A DNA stretch of 33,316 nt. Source: Tulasnella sp. 424 (lineage: Eukaryota; Basidiomycota; Agaricomycetes; Cantharellales; Tulasnellaceae). The stretch spans positions 1 to 33,316 of the forward strand of contig WSUB01000295.1 of assembly GCA_019633425.1 (NCBI GenBank). Direction: 5' to 3'. A program made the position numbers and the translations under genes. This document shows, piece after piece, positions 9,956 to 19,558 of the stretch. Numbering within the stretch: position 1 is the stretch's first letter; each line of letters starts with the position of its first letter. The notes beneath the pieces were generated by a model, which saw only the letters and a program-made list of their open reading frames with translations, made no database searches and had not been told where the DNA came from.

Positions 9956-11471
9956 CTTTGTTCTCGCCCTACGATCTCGTGTGATGCCCGGTTCCAAGTA
10001 ACTTAGTGAGTTGTAGTGTTTGGTCGGGAGAATTTTGAAAGATTTTGAAGTCTCCGACTCTCTGCGAGTAAAGCGACAAGATCTCTCGACGGAATAGATT
10101 GGAAGACTGGGGGTATATAAAGCCGAAGACAGAAATTACGGCAAAGCCCTGAGGGCGGCGCGAACATAGCTACATATCGAATCAAATTCAACTCCCAGAG
10201 ACGCGAGAGCCCTCTATCAATTTCAAAACTTCTTCAAATAGTTCAAATAGCGCGTCCCATCGGCTCCTCGGTTCTCCGTTCCTCCAATCCGATACACCTG
10301 CGACCTAGGCCCCATCCACGAAGTTCAAGTCGGGTAGAACGGGTTCGAACAACGCGATGACGGCGTGGATAAACAATTACGTCCACACTAGAGGGTCAAA
10401 TTCCCAATGGAGCTGGTTTCATTTTGAGGCGTCGGGTACGGGCGGAATTTGTGTCGCTCGTTCGAGCCTAATAAATAAGGGGAGGTGCCTTTGGTGTGGT
10501 AGAGTGTGGGGGCAGAGGAGGAGGATAAGGATCAGCTGAGGGATGAGGTCGGGTTGGGTTGGGTTGGGTCGCCTAAGGGGTCGGTTCACTGGGGAAGGAA
10601 GTAGAGAAATATCCTCCAGAAACTTGATCAGACGATTCACCTTTCTACCGAATTCACCTACCTCTTCCCGAGCCTGTTCAGTGAGGTACTGCAAAGTCAA
10701 ACCTAAGCGAAAGGCTCTGGGCGTCGGCCACGCCCGGGTCCTCGTTGGCCAGGTCAAGCGGCGGCTCCGTCGGCTCTCCATCCTCCTAGAGGTCATCCTT
10801 CTTTCCTCATTTTCCCGTTCCACGTTCAACTGCGACGGGCAGAACCTTTTCGGGAAAGTGCGGCTGTTGGTGGAGGCTCACGACGGCAGCTAAGAGAGCG
10901 ACGAGGCAGACCTGAGGGTTTAGTTACGATGCCTGGAATGAAAGGACGTCGTGCGAGGATATCATGAATGCTGGTTTGATCTTTGCACAGGCGGCCTGGC
11001 GGGAGGGACGGCTCTGCTTGATGCTCAGATGCTGGACCACCTCCTCCGAATGTGTTTCTCGAGTGGTCCTCTTGGAAGGTTTTAAAAATAGAACGCATGA
11101 CGTACACAGACGCCACCATCATATCGGTCACCCAAGGCACGTTCCCATGCTTTTCCTTGGCGCGAAATTAAAAATAGGTCGGTTTGGCCCACCGCAAGTG
11201 CCTCTTGAGGACCCATTTATCTCGATGCTCTACTGCAGGCCAATACGAGAAAACAATTATTCAGGGTTGCTTGAGCGGGGATGGGTGGGGGCTATGACGC
11301 GATTTGAGGTCAGGTAGAAAAAAGCCTTTTCACGGTCTTGTGGCTTACCGCACTGCATGTGCAACTGGCAGCATGGTCCTGAACCCTCACGCCCACCCTG
11401 GGAGCTCCGCACCGCAATCGCAATTAAAACTGGTCTCGCTCCAGTCGTTTACACCTCTCACCCATACCTCG
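9956..11471 (+). repeat. Downstream cassette, copy B
   Basis: Very similar to cassette C in its first ~350 bases (GTAACTTAG, CTCCGACTCTCTGCG, TATATAAAGCCGAAG, ATCGAATCAAATTCAACTCC). It then shares the G-rich and later segments with A, C and the split copy D. Its distal third (about 10930-11380: CCTGGAATGAA, GTGCCTCTTGAGGACCC, GGTCTTGTGGCTTAC) is also found in D at 31760-32240. No confident gene. The open reverse frame at 10419-10829 is part of the repeat and lies in a different phase from the one open in A and C. Confidence 0.75.
10114..10121 (+). promoter_or_regulatory. TATA-like box in cassette B
   Basis: TATATAAA inside GGGGGTATATAAAGCCGAAG. The same box and its surroundings are conserved in cassette C. 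It sits about 160 bases after the DUF6535 stop, far from the next gene start. If it is a promoter, its transcript is unknown. Confidence 0.4.
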
Positions 11472-14023
11472 ATGGCTGACCCAGTGGCCGTTGGCACTCG
11501 CAGAGACGCTGCCCCCTTCAAACTACCCGACATCCCCAAAGAGTTTGGCCAGGATAACGGCGAATTCTACAGACACTATGACGCCCTTGCAGAAGAGCTA
11601 GACGAAAACATGGTCAAAAGCCAGAAAGAACAGCTCGACGGCCTTCTCCTCTTCGTGAGTCCCGCATCAGTTCGCACCTTGATGCTTCGGGCCTAACTCC
11701 AAAGCCCGAAGGCCGGTCTCTTCGCCGGAGTCAACTCAACCTTCCTCGCACTCACACTTCCTCTCCTGAGCGCCTCTCCTGCTGATGATACCAATGCCCT
11801 CCTGCGGGAAAATAATGCAATTCTTCTCCAGCTCGCATTGAATAGGAACGAAAGTTTCCCCATCCCCAGTCCTCTTCCTTCCGAATCATTTTCGGTCTCT
11901 GGACGGGCCTTGACCGTCAATATCCTATTTTCAATTAGCTTGACATTCGCTCTCATGTCATCCCTCTTCGCTGTTCTGGGACGGCAATGGCTTGTTGACT
12001 ATCGGAGTCGCAGCGGCAGTGGAGATGACAACCAGCGAAGGGAGCGCATCAGCCGCTATCTTGGGGCTCGGGGCTGGGGTCTCGAGTGGCTACTTGGGGA
12101 CCTCCTCCCCACGCTTCTGCAGATCGGCCTCATTCTATTCGGGATTTCCCTTACGATATACACCAGCACTCTTAATCCTACCGTCGCGAAGATAGTCGGG
12201 GCATTCCTTGGCACGGGAATGGCATTTTTGGTTTGCATAGGAATTTTCGCAATTTGGGATCCATACTGTCCGCTTCAGACCCCATTGTCACGGATGATTA
12301 CCCATCTCACTCCCGTGGCCCTTCAATTGACAATCACGGTGGTCGGACTTGTCGCGTTCGTCGCATTTGCCGCAATTTGCGCTGTCTTCGTGGCTGCCTG
12401 TCCAGCCACCGTAGCCTTGGCCCCTTTGTACTGGATCGGGGTCGCGGTTTACTATATGGTCGGGATGCCATATAGACAGAGTATCATAGCCGTGCCCTGG
12501 TTCATTGTGGACCAACAGCGGAGAACGTTCCGATTCTTGATCCGTTCACGATTCCCTCCCAGGATTGCGCCATTGGTTCAATATGGCAAGCGGATGGGAG
12601 TTTCACTTACTACCTTACAGGCCGAAGCAGTTGCGCGTGTCATCAGTTATTCGGATGACCGCTCGGCCTTTGCGCATGCCATTTCAAACCTGCTATCCGT
12701 TAAGGACATTCGGATTCTGCAGAGGCTGGCAAACAACGACCAGTTCTGTCAATCTCTCTCCCGTTTATGTAGGACACCATATACTGAGACACCCCACAGT
12801 CAAGATCCTGACCAAACAGAGCTGGCAGCTGCTGAGACCTGGCGGTATCGAGCGGTGATGGCTCGTGTGGCGTTCTCAGTATCACGCACCTTTGGTGTGC
12901 TCACAGTAACTTCGATACAGAGATCATTTGACATCGGCGACGGACATGGACTGGCTATTCCATCGAGCTTGATAAAGGCCTTTCCTCCGGCCCTGATCAA
13001 TGATTGTCTAGGCTACGTTGCTTTGCTATCAGTAAGGGATCCTGGGTTGAGACCAATATTATGTCAAACGGTTACAACGGAGTTCGAGGGGCTGATCGAT
13101 TCAAGCTGGAAACGAATCTCAATTATAATCGCATGCATGAATCTATCTTGCACAACGAACTTTTCCGTTGATAAGAGGGTACATGAAGCATTTAAAGGGT
13201 GAGTTCGTTGGAATGGCGGCGTCGGGAGCGGTCGCTCAACCTCGTTTATCTCAGAGAACCTTCCACAGTCCTTCGAAATCTCTGGCCAGTCTTACGTAAA
13301 TGCAGGGATCCGGGCTGTGGCGCCCACATTACATTCTACAAACATCTCGTCGAACGTTTCAAGTTCATTGGGAAGGCCGCCATTGACCGCAGTGGTCAAT
13401 CGACGATTGAGATAGACCTTATAGCAAGACTTCTATGTCTCTCGGAGAATTTCCTAAGGAGCAAAGAGAACCCCGCAGAATTTTCGCCTGTTGCCCGAGA
13501 TCTCCGAAGGGACCTGATCAGTGCTCTTCGCTCCAAGTGCGAAGAGAACATGGACGATGATCAAAGAAACCTGTAGGTCTCATTGCGGGTTGTCTTTTTC
13601 CACGTGCTAACAAACGGGTATGTTTTGACAGCGGGTGGATGAAGGCGGTCGACACGCTATCCCGGTTGTTCTCGGACCTGACGATCACGATCTCCTCGAA
13701 CGACGATGATCTTGAGTTGACGTATTTGTTCCGCCCCCTCTTACAACGCTTGGATGAGTTACCACTGAGAGATTGGTAAACACTGGATGACTATCTACAT
13801 CTTATCGCGTTCTTACAACGTCTTTACTAGGTCCAAATTGGAACTCCGCTGGCTCCGTAGGAAGTTCGAGAACTTCTCGTCTACCGTAGACGGGGTGGCT
13901 AAGCTAATCAAGGTGAATATTCCTCGTCACACGTAGCTTTCACCCCGTCCTTATGCTGCGAATCTGTTGCAGAGTCGTGATCGTGATCCGGAGCAGCGAT
14001 GGTGTTATGGGCGCGAGCAATGA
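11472..14023 (+). CDS. DUF6535 membrane protein, tandem copy 3, intact
   Basis: Exons 11472-11654, 11712-13198, 13255-13572, 13632-13775, 13831-13912, 13973-14023 add to 755 codons (754 aa) with no internal stop and all phases consistent. Introns are 55-60 bp. Intron 3 has a textbook branch site (GCTAAC) and GACAG acceptor. The N-terminus has PDIPKEFGQDNGEF and LFAGVNSTF. About residues 132-151, 187-208 and 214-235 are strongly hydrophobic, and a further hydrophobic stretch at about 255-300 brings the total to four or five membrane spans. They are followed by a long soluble region with SFKF-type helices (CGAHITFYKHLVERFKF, LIARLLCLSE) and a basic C-terminal helix (RWLRRKFENF). DUF6535 has no established function. 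The start ATG follows ACCTCG as in its paralogues. It is the only copy likely to make full-length protein. Confidence 0.9.
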
Positions 14024-15250
14024 TGTTTTCAGGAATGGACACTGATCTCTTCTTAAGATTCTGTCTGATACTCGGTTTCAAGTAACTTAGAGAATTGTAG
14101 TATTCGGTCTGGGGAATTTTGAAATATTTAGAAGTTTCCGACTCTCTGCGGGTAAAGGGAGAGGAGTTCTTGACGGAGCAGATCGAAAGGGTGGGGTATA
14201 TAAAGCCGAAGAAAGAAATTACAGCAGAGCTCCGAGGGCTGCACGAACATGGTGAGATGAGAGATATAACGCTACACATCGAATCAAATTCAACTCCCAG
14301 AAACGCGAGAGGCCTCTACTAACTTTTAAAAACTTCTGCAAATAGCGCGTGCCATCGGCTTCTCGTTTCCGCCGTTCCTCCAATCCGCGACACCTGGGAC
14401 CCTGGCCCCATCCAAGAAGTTCAAGTCAGGTAAAGCCGGTTTGGAGAACACGATAACGGTGTGGATGAACAAGTCCGCTGACGCGAGAGGGTCGAATTCC
14501 AAATGGAGCTGGTTTCGTTTGGAGGCGTTGGGTAGCGGGCGTGTGTAGTACGTGCGGAACTTTTCGAGCCTCGTAAGTAAGGGGAGGTGCCTTTGTTGAG
14601 GTAGAGTGCCGGGAGGGAGGAAGAAGAGGATGAGGATGAGGTGACGGATGAGGAGGGCGAGTTGTCGTGGTGGTGGTGGTGGTGATGGCGGCGGCGGTTC
14701 GGTCGGGCTCCGTCGTCTATAGGGAGGGAGACGAACGATTCAACTGGGGAAGGAGGTAGAGGAATGTCTTCTGGCAACACTTCCTAGATTATTCACGTTC
14801 CTACCAAATCCATCCACGTCTTCCTCGAGCCCGTTCAAAAGGATCGCAGAGTTAAACCCAAGCGCAAGGCTCTGCGCATCGCCCATGTCATCGGTAATCC
14901 GCTCGCGGCGCAAGCTCGACAACGCCCTCGTCGGCCCAGTCAAGCGACTCCGCCGGCTGTCCACCCTCCTCGTGGTCACCCTCCTCTTTTCTCGTTCTTT
15001 ACCTTTCCCGTTCCACGTTCGGCTGCGGCGGGCGGAACCTTTCGGGAAAGTGAGGCTGTTGGCGTGGGCCCATGATGGAAGCTAAGAGAACAACGCGGCG
15101 GACCTGCAGATTTACGTATGATGCCTGGGATGAACCGACGTGGTGGGAGGATGAAGGTTGGTTTGATCTTTTGCACGGGTGGTCTGGTTGGGGGGACGGC
15201 TGTGCTTGATTCTAGAACGGGGTGTTTTGCGGGAAGTGAACCCCCACCTC
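14024..15250 (+). repeat. Downstream cassette, copy C
   Basis: Closest relative of cassette B at its start and of cassette E (32240-32521) over 14877-15165. It contains a (GTG)n/(GCG)n tract near 14667-14697, which on the reverse strand gives an artefactual histidine run. The match to other copies ends near 15240. No gene supported. Confidence 0.75.
14197..14204 (+). promoter_or_regulatory. TATA-like box in cassette C
   Basis: TATATAAA in GGGGTATATAAAGCCGAAG, matching the box in cassette B. Its conservation reflects recent duplication at least; promoter activity is not shown. Confidence 0.4.
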
Positions 15251-16504
15251 AAAGAGGAAATGAGAATAACGAGGTATGGAGCTCACGTGGATCACGTCCG
15301 ACTTCCACACCGCTCTCGCTCCTCGGACCGTCATCCCTCTCGCCGTCCTCGCCCACTATATGTTCATGACCACTCACTTCGTTCAAATGCTTGTCTCTCG
15401 TTGATGAAGATAAGCACCAAGGACGGATCGACTAACGTGTGTCCGGTCGAGCTGATATCTTCCGAAGACCACGTTTGCTCCGATAAACTCCGCCCGATAG
15501 CGTCGCCCTCCCTTTGCCACTGCTGCTTCTTGATTCTGCTCCCGCCGCTCCCCAATCTAAATGGGTTCCGAGCTCAGCTAGAACCCATACTCGAGCGCCG
15601 GAGAGCTATATGGAACGTTACGTTCTTTGGTGATAGATTGGGTGGGGTGAGGGCGGTACAGAGGGAAGAGAGGAAGAGGGGGAAATGAGGAAAGGGTCGA
15701 GGGGTAAGAAGGCGACAACCTTAGAATTTGGCCTGCTCACTCCTCGTCTATTAGGAATTCCAGCAGGGTCTTTGAGCATAGCGTGGGAGGCTCATACGTG
15801 GCTTGAGTGCGTTTTAGAATGAGAAAATGCTTGTTCTTCGTGATTGTTGGTTTCCTGAATTGTGTCGATTAATCGATTACTTACCTGTTTTCCTCGTGGC
15901 CTCGAGGTTAGGTCATACCAAGAAGCAACACTTCACCGCTATTGGTCACTATAAGCTATTGTGGAGATCGTCGCTGTCATTACGCGCAGCGCTGGGGAAG
16001 AGACTCCGATCAGGGTTTGTAGTGAGCCGGGCGCAGACGTCATACGTACGAGTACTTGATAAAGACACCTTCGACCGGTTTCGGAACAAGTCTGCTTCAG
16101 GTCAGGTGACGCATCACGGAAATGGAGCTATTCGCCCTCGGAGGTCCGAATTAGCAAATCTTTTATCCGAAAGTGGACGCGGCAAAGGCGAGGTGAGCGG
16201 GAAGCGCCGGAAGCAGGCCAGTTTCTGAAACGTAACGGGCGATTGTCCGTATCGGGCTATACTTAGCACCCTGGCTCACCGATCGACATAAAAGGGGGAA
16301 GAATCTTTTAACGTTGCACGCATGGCTGGTGCGTCTTGAGGCTTAGGCGTCCCCCAAGGTACTGCGCTGCTCCAGGCCTGGCCTACGTCACGCAACAAAT
16401 CAGCATTGTGTGTCCGTAGTGGTGCATCGCCACTGTCTCCAGCTTCCACATTACTAGCAACCGTCCATGTGCATAATCTAAGGGCATACTAAAAACGACA
16501 ATCT
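15251..16504. other. Unassigned region
   Basis: About 1.25 kb after cassette C. Open frames exist on both strands (for example 15179-15688 and 15827-16228, plus) but none shows a recognisable domain, splice pattern or codon structure. I see no RNA gene or clear repeat. Confidence 0.4.
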
Positions 16505-16605
16505 TGCTATGTTTCAAACTCGACTCCTCAGTCCTCCTTCTCCTTCTCATATAGCCCTCCCCATCGGCTCCTCGCTTCTGCTGTTCCTTCAATTCGACAC
16601 ACCAG
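16505..16605 (+). repeat. Cassette D, left fragment
   Basis: Similar to the early part of cassettes A-C (CTCCTTCT, CCCATCGGCTCCTCG, GACACACCAG). It stops exactly where a terminal inverted repeat begins. The continuation of the cassette is found at 23434 after the 6.8-kb insertion. Confidence 0.75.
16600..16605. repeat. Target-site duplication of element 1, left
   Basis: CACCAG immediately before the left inverted repeat. The identical hexamer follows the right inverted repeat at 23434-23439. Confidence 0.8.
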
Positions 16606-16680
16606 TATGGCGCGCGCATCGGGCCAAACACCAACAACCTACGACCTACGACCGCAACCTACAACCACCCCCGCAACCTC
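16606..16680 (+). repeat. Left terminal inverted repeat of element 1
   Basis: Starts TATGGCGCGCGCATCGGG and pairs with the reverse complement of 23359-23433: 70 of 75 positions identical, no gaps. The interior has CAACCTACGACC-like short repeats. Confidence 0.85.
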
Positions 16681-16812
16681 AACTCAAGATCAGTGGTCTT
16701 GACTCAGACTAAATAAGATATCGTCATATTTGAGTAATTAACAAGTCTGTGCATAAGATTAGCTTCATTTTGCCTCTTCCCTTCCATAATAGGCTGTGTC
16801 CTGGATCTCGCC

Positions 16813-17162
16813 TTGCTCCTGCCGGAAGATGAAATTTTGCTCTCAACTGGCCATAGAGACCAAGCCCACTGATGCTTTATTGAGCAGAGAATATAACTAG
16901 CATGCCAAGGAAAATGGGTTCAAGCTACTAGACTGACAAACTGCTCTCCAAAAAGGGGCAAGGGAGTCGTGGTTTGGACCAGGAAACTTGCTCTCGCCGG
17001 AGAAATGAGAATTTTGCTCTCAATCAGGGATAGAGACCGGGCCAGATAAGCTGTATTCAAGTGAATTGTATACCTAGGCTGTCGAGTAAAATGGTTTTGA
17101 GCCAGCATATCAAGAAATGTCTCTCCGATAAGGGGTAACGGAAGAAGCGAAACCAGCGACGT
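16813..17162 (+). repeat. Two tandem ~175-bp diverged repeats upstream of the integrase gene
   Basis: A unit starting TTGCTC (16813, then 16988) recurs with the landmarks GCCGGA, ATTTTGCTCTCAA, ATAGAGACC and AAATGG in the same order. The copies are clearly diverged. They lie between the left TIR and the integrase ATG, so they are subterminal and possibly regulatory or transposase-binding. Confidence 0.65.
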
Positions 17163-17376
17163 GTCAAATTGCGTTGCATTCGCTTTTGAACCTCCCTATT
17201 CCACCTGTATCACCAATCGTAATGAGCTTTCGGATCTTGTATGCCCCGGCTATCTCTATTCTCTTGTGGGAGGGAACGTGCCGGCCTCCGCTATTCTGCT
17301 TCCGGTTCCGCACGTAGGCTTCCGAGTTATTTATTGTTGCTCTGGTTGCTGACCATTCCCCTCCTGCCCCACTACC

Positions 17377-19151
17377 ATGTCTCTCTCAAATGAAACTTCA
17401 CTCTCTGATCACGATGTCTTTGAAATCAACCGGCTTGTGCGGGAGGTTCTTGCTCCAATCCAGGAATTTATCCGACATGCAACGGCTGCGGTTATCCCAC
17501 CCGACACATTCCTTCTCGTACCCACCCACGTTGAGCGACTGTCCAACCTAATTAGCTCATTCAACTCCCTCTCGAACCTGCTTCCAAGTGCATATTTTGA
17601 GTATGCCAAATGGGAAATGCTTGAGTGCCACGATAAACTCCTTGAAATAGAGGGATTCGGAAGCGCATCAGGCCAACTTCCGTCACTGTTTGGGGACTTG
17701 GACTGGGAGATAGGACCCCGTGGATACCCTCGTTTGGCACTTCCACGTAGTATAATTGAGACCCTCATTGCGGAGGGTGATTTCAGTAATGTTGAGATTG
17801 CCAGTCTTCTGGGTGAAAGTACGTTCCAATCCCATCTTCTGCACAATTGCGTACTAACTATGCACTGTAAAACACCAATTAGGTTGCAGTCTTCGAACAC
17901 TCAAGCGTCGGCTTCAAGAATGGGGCATTCAGAGACGTCAACAGAACGTATCAGATGATGAGCTGGCAAACAGGATTTACGAGATCAAAAAGACAATTGG
18001 GGTCTTCTATGGAGAACGTGCCATGATTGGAATACTTCAATCGCTTGGTGTATGGGCTCCACGGGAGAAGATTCGCAATCTGCTGCGGAGAATAGATCCC
18101 CTTGGTGTCTCTGAAAGGTACCCATTGAACCCTTCACTTAATGCTTTACCGCTGCTAAGTTCAATTTGATATAGATGGGCTCAGGCAATCACCCGAAGAA
18201 AGTACAACATTCCTTTCGTCAATTCCTTGTGGCACATCGATGCCCTCCTTCGACTCTTTCAATATCTCCTGGTTGTGCAAGGCGGAATCGATGGAAGATC
18301 CCATGTTGTGACCTTCCTTGCTTGCTCGAACAACAATAGAGCCCAAACTGTTGCCGAGCTATTTCTGAAGGCAACACAAACATGGGGTTGGCCGAGCCGA
18401 GTCCGAGCGGATCGAGGAGGGGAGAATTTGCGAGTAAAGGAGCTCATGGAAGCTGCCCGAGGTAGCGGGAGAGGCTCCTTCTTTGCTGGTCCTTCCGTTC
18501 ACAATCAGCGGATTGAACATGAGTCATTTGCCATGATCTAGCAAACCTATGCATAGGTTTGGAGAGCCCCTTCTCACTGCTTCGATAGGACTTTGGCGCG
18601 ATGTGTTTGCTTGGTCTATTCAGCCATTCTACTCCCTATTCCGGGGGATGGAAGACCTCGGAATACTCAATGTCGAAATCCCGCTCCATATTTGGGCCCT
18701 TCACCTGGTTTTCTTGCCTCGAATCAATACCGCACTTCAAAGCTTTGCTGAAACTTGGAACAATCACAAACTTTCGGCTTGCAGTAACAAAACTCCACAG
18801 CAGCTTTTTGTTAGGGGACAGATTGATGCAGCTCGGCGAGGGTTTTTCCTCAATCCCGGACCAGGACGGGTCCTTGATGATGATCAGCCTGAGGTCACAC
18901 AACACCTCGGTACAGATTTTACGCTTTACGGGTCTGACTTCACCATAACACAGAGGGACCACTCAGAGGATGATCCGCATGTACAGTGTGAGGTAGAGGG
19001 AGTCCAAGGTCTTACAGAGACTGATACTTCGGCCATTATGTCCATTGCCAATGGGGAGATTTCAGAGGACGAGGACTTCTATGGGACACACAAGTATCAA
19101 CGTGTGGTTTCACTTGCATCTGCACTCTTATTGCAATGGTACTCAGAGTAG
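17377..19151 (+). pseudogene. DDE (rve-type) integrase-like gene with mutated splice donor
   Basis: Four exons by phase: 17377-17812, 17883-18117, 18175-18518, 18589-19151 (526 codons). Residues ~140-165 look like a helix-turn-helix (EIASLLGCSLRTLKRRL). A retroviral-integrase-like core follows, with D246 (LWHID), D303 (RADRGGEN) and E338 (SVHNQRIE), 34 residues between the last two, then LWRDVF. This resembles integrase-core proteins found outside retroelements; such enzymes cut and join DNA ends. Intron 1 has TACTAAC and good borders. Intron 3 is needed to join IER to LWRDV in phase, but it begins ATGAGT, one base away from GTGAGT. If it is not spliced, translation reaches TAG at 18539 just after the catalytic glutamate. 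The gene may therefore be inactive. It converges on the alpha-kinase gene within the same TIR element. Confidence 0.8.
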
Positions 19152-19558
19152 TTATCTTTAACATGTCTATTAAGCGGTAAAATATTGTCTGTAGTAAATA
19201 TGCTCTTGTGTCTAGATAATGGCTTCGGACAAGCCCAGTTGGAGCTCTCTCTCGTCTGCCTGTCGATTTAGGATCTCGCTGATAGTCAATGCCCACTTTG
19301 GACTATCGGTGAAATAGGCTCCGTCAAGCAACAATGCCCAACATACATCATTGTGTGATGATCCCATCCTCACATCATTATCCTCTCAAACCACGTTCGC
19401 TATCTTATCACGATTCGTTCTTTTTCTTATCAAGACGTTCCATTGAATTCTATCGGGTTCTGTCCGAGGGATTACGCGTCGCCTCATGTACCATCAGTCA
19501 GCGCCTCATGTAGTTCTTCATTCATTAGTCATCGCCTCCACTTCTGTACTATAATAAC
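19152..19558. other. 3' region between convergent genes
   Basis: About 400 bases between the integrase stop and the predicted alpha-kinase stop. No gene seen. It presumably holds both 3' untranslated regions. Confidence 0.5.

Noticed and set aside
14421..14780. Histidine-rich protein on the minus strand (also at 23306-23794)
   Set aside because: The histidines come from a GTG/GCG microsatellite inside the duplicated non-coding cassette. The frame is not kept in the other copies.
17377..19151. Integrase gene as part of an LTR retrotransposon
   Set aside because: No reverse transcriptase, RNase H, protease or long terminal repeats are present. The bounding repeats are inverted and the gene has introns.
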